64,000 nucleotides of DNA from TMED27 sp964350435 (GTDB lineage Bacteria; Pseudomonadota; Alphaproteobacteria; Micavibrionales; Micavibrionaceae), in NCBI GenBank assembly GCA_964350435.1, contig CAYGJS010000010.1:1-64000 (forward strand). The letters run 5' to 3'. How positions within the stretch are numbered: position 1 is the stretch's first letter; each line of letters starts with the position of its first letter. The notes beneath the pieces were generated by a model, which was not told where the DNA came from, made no database searches, and saw nothing but the letters and a program-made list of their open reading frames with translations. Below, piece after piece: positions 1-7,006 of the stretch. The position numbers and the translations under genes are program-made.

Positions 1-869
1 GACGCAGGAGCTTCAGGCGGCGATGGCGGCGCGATGGGCGCTGCGGGTGGCGGTGTTTGAGCGGGCGGTGGAGGCGGCGGAGCGGCGGCAGCCGCGCTCG
101 ATCCTGGCACCAGATTGCCAGCCAAAGCCTCCAGCATCCCCGCGCGCAGATCAAAACTCACCCATACAGTATTAATCGAAAGCCCCGCGGCGCGGGCATC
201 CTCGCTCATTTTCATCACTTTTTGTGTTTCTTGCAGATGACATGCGCTGTAAACTTTCGCCAGCGCATTTAACAGCCCCAGCTCCGCAATTTTTTGATCG
301 CCTGCAGATAATCCGGGAAGCAGGGTTTCGCGCATCTCGGCGGTGCGGCGCACGAGCCGGTCTGTAACATCCATAATCAATTTCTGCTCGCTTTGGCCAA
401 ACGGAAACGCCGCAATCGCCTCAACCACCGGAATCAAAGCACCGATATATTGAATGGTTGTCTGATGCGCGTCCACGGCTTGCCCTTTGGCTTCCAAATC
501 CGCAAGTCGCTGTGTATTGGCGGCATCGGGGGAAAAGTTATCGGCAAAGGTCAAAACCGCTTGCAAAGAGGTCGTGATTTTCTTGATCTCGCTGTCTTCG
601 GGAGAAGCCCCTTTTTTACGATAGGCCTCTGCGACCAAAGGACCGGCAAGACCGGCCAGCGCAACCCTTAGCGAGTCATCTTGCGCTTCGGCGGGGTTGA
701 TCTCCATAATCTGCCCCAAATCAATACTGGCCTGCACGGTTTTGCTCAAAAGTCCGGCGACATTTTTTGCCGCGTCTTCTTGGGACACAGAGCCGCCCAA
801 AACCGCGCTCGTCAGGGGAGCCCCGATTTTCTCTAAAATTTGTAAAAGATAAGCCGCGCGCTGGTTCAT
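1..869 (-). CDS. Hypothetical protein with Pro/Ala-rich C-terminal tail, partial
   Basis: Reading the minus strand from an ATG at 869 gives an open frame of about 289 codons that reaches base 1 without a stop, so the 3' end lies outside the window. The protein starts MNQRAAYLLQILEKIG. It has no signal peptide or membrane segment and looks like an amphipathic, mostly helical cytosolic protein for about 250 residues. It then changes to an Ala/Pro-rich stretch with runs such as PPPPPP near residues 260-285. I do not recognise the family. It lies about 85 bases downstream of the DsbG-like gene on the same strand and may be the last gene of a FIST-Dsb-unknown operon. The Pro-rich tail could be a linker to a domain outside the window or a disordered C terminus. 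The codon pattern (GC-rich third positions) supports real coding. Confidence 0.75.
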   Translation of the reverse strand, partial: MNQRAAYLLQILEKIGAPLTSAVLGGSVSQEDAAKNVAGLLSKTVQASIDLGQIMEINPAEAQDDSLRVALAGLAGPLVAEAYRKKGASPEDSEIKKITTSLQAVLTFADNFSPDAANTQRLADLEAKGQAVDAHQTTIQYIGALIPVVEAIAAFPFGQSEQKLIMDVTDRLVRRTAEMRETLLPGLSAGDQKIAELGLLNALAKVYSACHLQETQKVMKMSEDARAAGLSINTVWVSFDLRAGMLEALAGNLVPGSSAAAAAPPPPPPAQTPPPAAPIAPPSPPEAPA

Positions 870-954
870 AAGAAAAGGATATGTTCGTGTAAACTCTACC
901 TTAACAGTATAAAGCGGATCAGCCTCTTGAAACAAGCGACGATTGCAACCCCGC

Positions 955-1797
955 TTACTGTATAGGCAGAAGATCGTTAATCACGCCGCCCAGATCTTGT
1001 GGCTTGCCGCGGACGATTTTAACGCTTTTGTCTTTTCCACGATAAATACTGAGCGGTGTAACATCGAATTTCCACGCTTGCATAATCGCAAGGTTACGCT
1101 GCACGCCTTGACGGTTGATCTCTTCTTTCGCGGGAAGCGCGGTTGTATCACCGTCCATATGTTTGAACCAACGGCTTTGCGGATCAGGCGAAGCCATCAA
1201 AAACGCGGCCTGCGCCTGGCTCTCATCCTTGAACCCTACCGGAATAATCCGCAGTTGAATTTTGCCCTCATTCAGCAATTTCTGCGCCCGTAAGTCCTGA
1301 ATAAACGCATGACAATGCGGACATTGTGGGTCTATGAAACTATAGACCACAGGCGCACCAGATTTCCCCAGTGGTATCCAGTTGCTGTTTTCAATATCGG
1401 CAAACATTTGCTCGGACGGCGATTCAAACTCGAATTTTTTTGAGTCGTCCGCATTGGCGTCGGGAATGGGAAATTCGGCCAGAGAATCCAGCAACTCATC
1501 TCCTTGCGCCCGCAACCGCTCAACCTGCCTCACGGTCACAAGCTTGCCTGAATCATCAAACAAAAGCCCCATGACGAAAGATTTTTTATCCGGCATCACA
1601 TAAAAATATTGCTCAACCCCTTTTTTGATTGTCAGCCACGCATCCAATCCGTGGTCTTTGCCCAGATAGCGAATCTGTGCCCCTTCATCGACAAGGGTTT
1701 GTATAGGCGGGGGCAACTCCGGCACGGCGTCTTGCGCCCGCGCAGCTGGCATGATCATGAAAAGAGCGGCAAAAATCAGGCATAAAATTCGGGTCAT
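955..1797 (-). CDS. DsbC/DsbG-like periplasmic thiol:disulfide protein
   Basis: This is a 280-residue exported thioredoxin-fold protein. Residues 1-21 form a signal peptide (MTRILCLIFAALFMIMPAARA). Residues 25-100 resemble the DsbC/DsbG dimerisation domain. The thioredoxin domain follows, with a CPHC active site (C159, C162) in a DPQCPHCHAF context and a later TPLSIY segment that fits the cis-proline loop. By family knowledge such proteins isomerise or reduce disulfides in the periplasm, and the electron donor (a DsbD-like protein) is not in the window. A longer frame opens upstream, but the start at 1797 is chosen because an AAGGA Shine-Dalgarno precedes it and the signal peptide begins there. 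It sits between the FIST gene and the partial gene, all on the minus strand. Whether it acts more like DsbC or DsbG cannot be decided from sequence alone. Confidence 0.85.
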   Translation of the reverse strand: MTRILCLIFAALFMIMPAARAQDAVPELPPPIQTLVDEGAQIRYLGKDHGLDAWLTIKKGVEQYFYVMPDKKSFVMGLLFDDSGKLVTVRQVERLRAQGDELLDSLAEFPIPDANADDSKKFEFESPSEQMFADIENSNWIPLGKSGAPVVYSFIDPQCPHCHAFIQDLRAQKLLNEGKIQLRIIPVGFKDESQAQAAFLMASPDPQSRWFKHMDGDTTALPAKEEINRQGVQRNLAIMQAWKFDVTPLSIYRGKDKSVKIVRGKPQDLGGVINDLLPIQ

Positions 1798-1874
1798 AAA
1801 AAATCCTTCTTCATATATAACTATAACATTATGCGCTTTCGCCAAGCCAGAAAAGCCCTAACAATACGCCCGCC

Positions 1875-3122
1875 CTATAAAAACAGCACCAAAATCCCCG
1901 TATACCCGTAAAGCCGCGCTTTGCTGATTTCCCCGCCGGCATAAAACCCCGTCAGCGGCACATCGCCGAGAATATCCTGAATAAGCTCAACCTCGTTATG
2001 CTCATGCGGATTGTCACTCAAGCCCGGGTCGCTGAACGCCCGCGCCACGCAGGAAATATAAACAGCCCCTTTGGGCGCAAAGACCCCTTCCTCAGTCTCC
2101 ACGCGCTTGCGAAGCTCCAGCAGGCTCTTGCTCAAATCCTCATAAACACTGTCATGGTCGCGATGCACGAATAAAAGCCGGTCGCCCTTATTCACATGCT
2201 CGGCAATCATCATCGATCCTTCGTCCTGATCCAGCCCCATAATATTACGCACCAGATAATCTTTTTGATCGGATTCCGAAATTGGTAACGCCGCAAGAAT
2301 TTCACCTTTCATCAGGCTTTTAAATTCCTCCGGCACAGCCGTAGGATCGCCCAGCGCGGCTTCATCAATCAAGATCTCATCGGGATCGCGATCAATTTTT
2401 TTGATCGCAAAACTGCGTAAGTCCTGCTCAAAAACCTCTACTGCCTTCTTCTCGTCCAATTCTAAAACCGTATGCCCGTCGCAGCGCGTAATCGTATGGG
2501 ATGAACCGATCGGCGTGCAGCCTTGCGATAGGGTGGTTGCGACTTTAACATTTTGCGAAAACACCACGCCACTCAAACCACCATCTACAACCTCATCGGA
2601 AAACTGAAGATTAACCTGCCGCGATGAACTCAGGCCCCCGACAACAAATCCGCCAAGCAGAGCTTCAAACCGCTCAACGGTATGTGCGGGGTTTTCTTCT
2701 GAAAGCGGGTCCCCGTGGACCAGTGCCAACATAGGATCTTGCGCCGCCAGCCAGGGCTTCAAAGCCGCCTCTGCCGCGCTTGGGTCAATGCTGAAACTGG
2801 GGAACAGACAAAAATCGTCCTTGTCAAAGCGTCCAATCATCGCCGAAATCGCCGGTTGGTCTATAAATCGCTGTCCGCATCCGGAAACGCCGAGCCCTAC
2901 ACTGCCAACCCAATGATCAATATTCAGAACAGATTTAAACAAATTGAGAATACTCACCGCGTCATCGACCAGCGCATCCGTAATATACAAAAAGCCAAGA
3001 TTAAACTGATGTCCGGGTGTTCGCGCCTCTTCCAGTTTTTCCAAAACAACTTTTGCAGTATCGCGCCAATCAGTTCCCGCGGCGGCGGCAGAAGCAAATT
3101 GTGGTGAGGTAAACAGGGCCAT
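1875..3122 (-). CDS. FIST domain signalling protein
   Basis: The product is about 415 residues and has the FIST N plus FIST C layout. The N-terminal part runs from roughly residues 35 to 215 with a GSVGLGVSG stretch. The C-terminal half ends with GFYAGGEI and GYTGILVLF, typical of the end of FIST C. FIST proteins are thought to bind small ligands in signal transduction, often near chemoreceptors or sensor kinases; none is visible here. The longest frame starts at 3215 and would overlap the divergent lemA gene, so the internal ATG at 3122 (MALFTSPQF) is preferred, although its ribosome site is weak. No signal peptide or membrane span is evident, so it should act in the cytoplasm. The ligand cannot be inferred. 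Confidence 0.85.
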   Translation of the reverse strand: MALFTSPQFASAAAAGTDWRDTAKVVLEKLEEARTPGHQFNLGFLYITDALVDDAVSILNLFKSVLNIDHWVGSVGLGVSGCGQRFIDQPAISAMIGRFDKDDFCLFPSFSIDPSAAEAALKPWLAAQDPMLALVHGDPLSEENPAHTVERFEALLGGFVVGGLSSSRQVNLQFSDEVVDGGLSGVVFSQNVKVATTLSQGCTPIGSSHTITRCDGHTVLELDEKKAVEVFEQDLRSFAIKKIDRDPDEILIDEAALGDPTAVPEEFKSLMKGEILAALPISESDQKDYLVRNIMGLDQDEGSMMIAEHVNKGDRLLFVHRDHDSVYEDLSKSLLELRKRVETEEGVFAPKGAVYISCVARAFSDPGLSDNPHEHNEVELIQDILGDVPLTGFYAGGEISKARLYGYTGILVLFL

Positions 3123-3205
3123 GGAAAGATTCAACTTTTCTCGACTTAAATAGGATTTAATGATTAAGTATAGACTGTGCAGATCAGATGAAAAGGGGAA
3201 TCGAT

Positions 3206-3775
3206 ATGGAAGCACTCTGGATTATTTTGGGTGGGGTTATGGCCGCAGGTGCCGCGGCGGTTGGAATTTATAACCGCCTGGTCGCCTTGCGCCAGAACCG
3301 CGAGCAGTCCTTCGCCGATATAGATGTCCAGCTTAAACAACGCTTTGACCTGATTCCCAATCTGGTTGAAACGGTCAAAGGCTATGCGAGCCATGAAAAA
3401 GACGTCTTTGAAAACATCACAAAGGCCCGTGCCGGGGTTTCGGAAGCCAAGGGCATTTCCGAACGCGTTACCGCAGAAAACCAGCTTTCTCGCTCTATGG
3501 CACTGCTCTATGCGGTTGCAGAAAACTATCCTGATTTGAAAGCGGACAGCATGTTCCAAAAATTGATGACTGAGATATCGGATATCGAAAACAAACTCGC
3601 CGCTGCGCGCCGTTTCTTCAACAATGCCACAGCTGAACTCAACACCGCTGTTGAGCAATTCCCAGCCGTCCTGTTCGCCGCGATGCTCGGTTTTAAGAAA
3701 GAAGAATTTTTTGAAATCCCTGACGATCAGCGCGAAGCCTTGGAAAAACCTCCGGAAGTGCATTTCGGAACTTAA
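3206..3775 (+). CDS. lemA: LemA family protein
   Basis: The 189-residue product has one N-terminal membrane segment (about residues 2-22, ALWIILGGVMAAGAAAVGI) followed by the LemA helical domain with the family signature around FDLIPNLVETVKGYASHE. LemA proteins are membrane-anchored, largely helical proteins of unclear biochemical role, very often paired with an M48 metalloprotease, as here. An upstream ATG at 3188 is in frame, but AAGGGGA at 3193-3199 sits about 6 bases before the ATG at 3206, so the second start is preferred. The next gene begins 6 bases after the stop, so the two are almost certainly cotranscribed. It is divergent from the FIST gene, with the promoter presumably in the 80-base gap. 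Confidence 0.93.
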   Translation: MEALWIILGGVMAAGAAAVGIYNRLVALRQNREQSFADIDVQLKQRFDLIPNLVETVKGYASHEKDVFENITKARAGVSEAKGISERVTAENQLSRSMALLYAVAENYPDLKADSMFQKLMTEISDIENKLAAARRFFNNATAELNTAVEQFPAVLFAAMLGFKKEEFFEIPDDQREALEKPPEVHFGT

Positions 3776-3781
3776 ACGCTA

Positions 3782-4852
3782 ATGGCAGCCGCAGGCCTTC
3801 AAACCCATATCTGGAATAACAACCTCAAAAGCCTAATGCTTTTGGGGCTTTATCCGTTATTGATGATTGGCCTCGTCTGGGCTTGCTCGGCGGTGTCCAC
3901 GGGCCTTTTTATTCATCAGGCCCCCTATGGCGGACCAACCTCGGGACAGATCGTCACAGGCTTTGCCAATAATGTGATTTTTAATTATTGGCCGACCATT
4001 CTGGCCGTGATTATCATCTGGTTTATCGTCGCGTATTTCTTCCACACGCGGATGATCCGCGCGCTTTCGCATTCCAAACCAGTCTCGCGCCAGCAAGAGC
4101 CCGAACTCTATAATCTTCTTGAAAACCTCTCGATTACCGCAGGCATCCCGATGCCGCGTCTGGAGATCATCGAAACCCATGCCCGCAACGCCTTCGCCAG
4201 CGGCATTGATACCAAAAGCTTTGCCGTCACCGTTACCCGCGGCCTGATGAACTCGCTCACCAAAGACGAACTTGAAGCCGTGCTCGCCCACGAACTGACC
4301 CACATCCTCAACCGCGATGTCCGCCTTCTCATGGTCACGGTGATTTTCACAGGGATGATCGGTTTTGCCGCGCAAATGTTCTGGAGCAATATCCGTTATA
4401 ATTTCATCTATTCAGGCCAAAATCGAAACAAAGGCGGCGGATTGATGCTTTTGCTGTCCATCGCCCTTATTCTCTGGGTGGGGTATATGGCCACGCTGGT
4501 GATGCGCTTTGCGATCTCCCGTAACCGCGAATACATGGCCGATGCAGGCGCGGTGCAACTCACCAAAAACCCCGAAGCCATGATGAGCGCCCTGATGCGG
4601 ATCGCTGGCCGTGATAAAATCCCTGAAACCACGGACGATATCGCCATGATGTGCTTTGAAAATGCCGCCCCTTTTATGGGCCTGTTTGCAACCCACCCGC
4701 CGATCGAAAAGCGCATTCGCGCTCTGGCCGAAACAACGGGCGCGCAAGTGCCGTATTTCTCGATTCCCCCTGCCCGCGCCGACATACGTTTCACCGGCGG
4801 CAAAGCCAATCCATGGCTGGTTCGGGAGCGCGGCGCCCGAAAAAATTTATAA
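3782..4852 (+). CDS. M48 family zinc metalloprotease (HtpX-like)
   Basis: This 356-residue membrane protease has two hydrophobic N-terminal segments (about residues 16-40 and 65-85). It carries the zinc motif HELTH (H170, E171, H174) after a hydrophobic approach (EAVLAH) and a third ligand, Glu250, in NREYMADAGA. Another pair of membrane segments lies between them (about residues 182-200 and 220-242). This arrangement matches HtpX-like M48 peptidases, which cleave damaged membrane proteins on the cytoplasmic side in the best-known members. It follows lemA by 6 bases, a common pairing. The C-terminal tail after residue 320 lacks recognisable motifs. Substrates are unknown. I leave the symbol blank because several M48 subfamilies share these motifs. 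Confidence 0.92.
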   Translation: MAAAGLQTHIWNNNLKSLMLLGLYPLLMIGLVWACSAVSTGLFIHQAPYGGPTSGQIVTGFANNVIFNYWPTILAVIIIWFIVAYFFHTRMIRALSHSKPVSRQQEPELYNLLENLSITAGIPMPRLEIIETHARNAFASGIDTKSFAVTVTRGLMNSLTKDELEAVLAHELTHILNRDVRLLMVTVIFTGMIGFAAQMFWSNIRYNFIYSGQNRNKGGGLMLLLSIALILWVGYMATLVMRFAISRNREYMADAGAVQLTKNPEAMMSALMRIAGRDKIPETTDDIAMMCFENAAPFMGLFATHPPIEKRIRALAETTGAQVPYFSIPPARADIRFTGGKANPWLVRERGARKNL

Positions 4853-4874
4853 AGGACAAAATCAGTACGATTTT

Positions 4875-4903
4875 TTTCGATTCTTTTTGATATCTGCTAT
4901 AAT
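4875..4903 (+). promoter_or_regulatory. Candidate sigma-70 promoter of the Bax-inhibitor-like gene
   Basis: A perfect TATAAT at 4898-4903 lies 17 bases after TTTCGA at 4875-4880. The T-rich spacer and the position 54 bases before the start codon fit a housekeeping promoter. A GATTC (GANTC class) at 4879-4883 overlaps the end of the -35 element. That is a potential CcrM methylation site in an organism that encodes GcrA, although GANTC is frequent by chance. Confidence 0.55.
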
Positions 4904-4956
4904 AAGACTTATATATATGTCAGCGAACGTTTACTTTATTAAGGAGATTTAAAACG

Positions 4957-5673
4957 ATGCAAAATGACCGTATCCAAACCGCGCAAACCCGTACAAGGGA
5001 AGTAGACGAAGGTTTGCGGCAACATATGAATAATATTTACACCCGCATGACGGGCGGCGTCCTTGTGACGGCCATCGTCGCGTGGATCGTCGGCAGCTCG
5101 CCAATGCTGCTGAACCTCTTCCTCGGCGGCCCGCAATCTATCATCGTGATGCTCGCGCCGCTGGGAATTGTGATGTTCGGCTTCCGCCCCGAAACCATGA
5201 GTTCAGGCAAGCTGATGGGCGTGTTTATGCTGCTCGCCACCATTTACGGGATCAGCTTCGCCTCCATCGCGGTCTCTGTCGCCGCCGATCCGGCGTTTGG
5301 CATTATTGTCGCCAAAGCCTTCTTCATCGCGACGGGTATGTTCGCGGGTGTGAGCGTACTTGGTTACACGACCAAAATGGATCTATCGCCAATCCGCACC
5401 TTCGCCTCTATGGCAATCTGGGGCGTGATCATCGCCGGCCTTTTGAATTTCTTCATCTTCAAAAGTTCAATGATGGATATGGCCCTGTCAATGATCAGCA
5501 TCCCCCTTTTCGCTGGGATTACCGCATGGCAGACCCAGAACATGAAGGAAATGTATAGCCCGAATGCCCCTGCGGAAACCATGAGCCGTTATGGCTGGGC
5601 CGCCGCGCTGACTCTCTACATCAGTTTCATCGCAATATTCATGAATATTCTGAATTTGATGAGTCAGCGTTAG
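4957..5673 (+). CDS. Bax inhibitor-1/YccA family membrane protein
   Basis: The 238-residue protein has about seven hydrophobic segments after a short hydrophilic N terminus containing TRTREVDEGLRQHM, the usual lead-in of the bacterial BI-1 family. A TAAGGAG ribosome site precedes the ATG by 11 bases. Bacterial members (YccA, YbhL, BsYetJ) are inner-membrane proteins. YccA inhibits FtsH and YetJ is a pH-sensitive calcium leak channel, so the exact role here is open. It has its own promoter and terminator and therefore appears monocistronic. The preceding lemA-M48 pair, like YccA, touches membrane-protein quality control, which gives a weak functional link. Confidence 0.9.
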   Translation: MQNDRIQTAQTRTREVDEGLRQHMNNIYTRMTGGVLVTAIVAWIVGSSPMLLNLFLGGPQSIIVMLAPLGIVMFGFRPETMSSGKLMGVFMLLATIYGISFASIAVSVAADPAFGIIVAKAFFIATGMFAGVSVLGYTTKMDLSPIRTFASMAIWGVIIAGLLNFFIFKSSMMDMALSMISIPLFAGITAWQTQNMKEMYSPNAPAETMSRYGWAAALTLYISFIAIFMNILNLMSQR

Positions 5674-5697
5674 TGCATTCCAAAATAAAAAATTACA

Positions 5698-5726
5698 AAA
5701 ACCGTCCGCTTCTGGGCGGTTTTTTT
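5698..5726 (+). terminator. Rho-independent terminator
   Basis: The arms ACCGTCC and GGGCGGT (one G-T pair), with a 6-base loop and flanking A and T tracts, are followed by a seven-T run. It lies 25 bases after the stop of the Bax-inhibitor-like gene. Confidence 0.85.
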
Positions 5727-5813
5727 ATGAATGCCTTCCAATCTATTGACTCGATAGATTTTTCAACTTAGCGTTTTGTCTGATTTTCTAATTATTTAAG
5801 CAGGAGAGAAAAT

Positions 5814-6221
5814 ATGCTGAAAGAATTTAAAGATTTTATTGCCCGTGGAAATGTCATGGACATGGCCGTTGGTATCATTATGGGAGCAGCCTTTACCGCG
5901 ATCGTAAACTCAATGGTCGGTGATTTAATTATGCCCGTAATCGGGATGATGACCAGCGGCGTTGATTTTGCCGATAAATTTATAACCCTGGATGGCCAGT
6001 CATACCCCTCTATCGCTGCGGCGAAAGAGGCCGGCGCGACGCTCGTCACCTATGGCATTTTTATCAATGCCGTGATCAATTTTTTAATCATCTCTTTTGT
6101 GGTGTTTATGCTTGTTAAAGGCGTGAACAAAATCAAAAAAGAACAAGAAGAAGCGCCAGCCGCCCCACCGGCAGACATCAAGCTTCTGACCGAAATCCGC
6201 GATGCTTTGAAAAAGAAATAA
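5814..6221 (+). CDS. mscL: Large-conductance mechanosensitive channel MscL
   Basis: The 135-residue product matches MscL in length and order. It has an N-terminal amphipathic helix (MLKEFKDFIARGNVMDMAVG), TM1 (about residues 15-45, with GAAFTAIVNSMVGDLIMP), a periplasmic loop, TM2 (about residues 82-104) and a charged C-terminal bundle. MscL forms a homopentameric pore in the inner membrane that opens under hypo-osmotic tension and releases solutes. AGGAGAG precedes the start. A TTGACT at 5746-5751 is a reasonable -35, but no good -10 is seen. It is followed by its own terminator and so stands alone between the Bax-inhibitor-like gene and tRNA-Ala. Confidence 0.96.
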   Translation: MLKEFKDFIARGNVMDMAVGIIMGAAFTAIVNSMVGDLIMPVIGMMTSGVDFADKFITLDGQSYPSIAAAKEAGATLVTYGIFINAVINFLIISFVVFMLVKGVNKIKKEQEEAPAAPPADIKLLTEIRDALKKK

Positions 6222-6244
6222 GCATCAAATGATTAATGATAAAG

Positions 6245-6270
6245 CGGAGGCTTTGGCCTCCGTTTTTTTT
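6245..6270 (+). terminator. Rho-independent terminator of mscL
   Basis: A seven-pair stem, CGGAGGC/GCCTCCG, with a 4-base loop is followed by eight T residues, 24 bases after the mscL stop. Confidence 0.88.
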
Positions 6271-6273
6271 CAC

Positions 6274-6302
6274 TTGAACTGCGCCTCGTTTTTGCTTAGG
6301 TT
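6274..6302 (+). promoter_or_regulatory. Candidate promoter of tRNA-Ala
   Basis: TTGAAC at 6274-6279, a 17-base spacer and TAGGTT at 6297-6302 place the start point about 8-10 bases further on, a few bases before the mature tRNA 5' end at 6320. Confidence 0.5.
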
Positions 6303-6319
6303 GCCTATTCCTTTACAAA

Positions 6320-6395
6320 GGGTCCTTAGCTCAGCTGGGAGAGCGCGTCGCTGGCAGCGACGAGGTCAGCGGTTCGATCCCGCTAGGATCCACCA
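6320..6395 (+). tRNA. tRNA-Ala (anticodon GGC)
   Basis: A complete 76-base cloverleaf can be folded by hand. The acceptor GGGTCCT pairs with AGGATCC, including the G3-U70 wobble that is the alanine identity element. The D stem is GCTC/GAGC, the anticodon stem CGTCG/CGACG with loop CTGGCAG (anticodon GGC, reading GCC), and the T stem AGCGG/CCGCT with loop TTCGATC. The terminal CCA is encoded. It reads GCC, a codon used heavily in the neighbouring genes. Confidence 0.97.
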
Positions 6396-6517
6396 ATCTC
6401 CTGAATTTGATAACCTGTAAGTGTCTTGCACATATACGATCTATCCAACCGCTTCTTATTAAAAAAGCGTTCGCAAAGCGAGCGACGGTTCGATCCCGCT
6501 AGGATCCACCAATCTCC
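6370..6517 (+). repeat. 32-bp direct repeat of the tRNA-Ala 3' end (att-like)
   Basis: Bases 6370-6401 (the T loop, 3' acceptor, CCA and six flanking bases of tRNA-Ala) recur exactly at 6486-6517, an offset of 116 bases. The copies are separated by 84 bases that hold no gene. Similarity may extend a little upstream (AGCGAC also precedes the second copy), as if a 9-base internal deletion had occurred. Duplication of a tRNA 3' end is what tyrosine-recombinase integration leaves, but no integrase is present, so it may be a scar or a decayed tRNA duplication. Confidence 0.8.
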
Positions 6518-6601
6518 CCTCATTTCCCGATAAAACAAAAAATTGCCATAAAAATAAAACTCTGCTAGGGTAAGCCTCGATTATTATTTAAGGAGTCGCC
6601 C

Positions 6602-6895
6602 ATGCGCGTTTTTGTTTTAAGTCTGGTTGCGGTTGTTTTTACCGCCTTTTATCCCGCATTGGCCGCCGATGAATTCGGTGCCCGCTTCGGCGAGATTGAG
6701 GCGCCAGGCCTGTCTGATCCTGCTTCTGAATTCGCTTCTGACGAAGACGCCGCGCAAGCCATGCAAGATATCGCACCTGCCGCAGGTGAAGAAGAAGATA
6801 CGAGCCCGATCGGCGATACTATCCCCAATACGGATGAAATCGAGGATGAATCTGGCGAGCCGGCTTTGCTGAAAACCCACGATATCGACCTTTAA
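6602..6895 (+). CDS. Small secreted acidic protein with a PAAG motif
   Basis: The 97-residue protein has a clear signal peptide (about residues 1-22, ending YPALAADE). The mature part is very acidic and probably disordered, rich in Asp, Glu, Ala and Pro. A TTAAGGAG ribosome site precedes the ATG. I do not recognise a family. Residues 56-63 (QDIAPAAG) closely resemble three motifs in the C-terminal tail of the giant TpsA protein encoded at 10812-19208 (IEPAAGG, ITPAAGE, IEPAAGG), and the DNA around the motif is also similar. This hints at a shared export, sorting or interaction function, but that is inference. It lies just downstream of the duplicated tRNA end. Confidence 0.7.
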   Translation: MRVFVLSLVAVVFTAFYPALAADEFGARFGEIEAPGLSDPASEFASDEDAAQAMQDIAPAAGEEEDTSPIGDTIPNTDEIEDESGEPALLKTHDIDL

Positions 6896-7006
6896 TACAC
6901 GCCCGTTATTTCAAAGTTATTTACAAAAGCTCTTTTTTTCAGGAGCCTCTTCCTGCATGATTAACAAGAAAATTCTCAATCAGAGCGAAAGCCCTCATAC
7001 TCTCAT

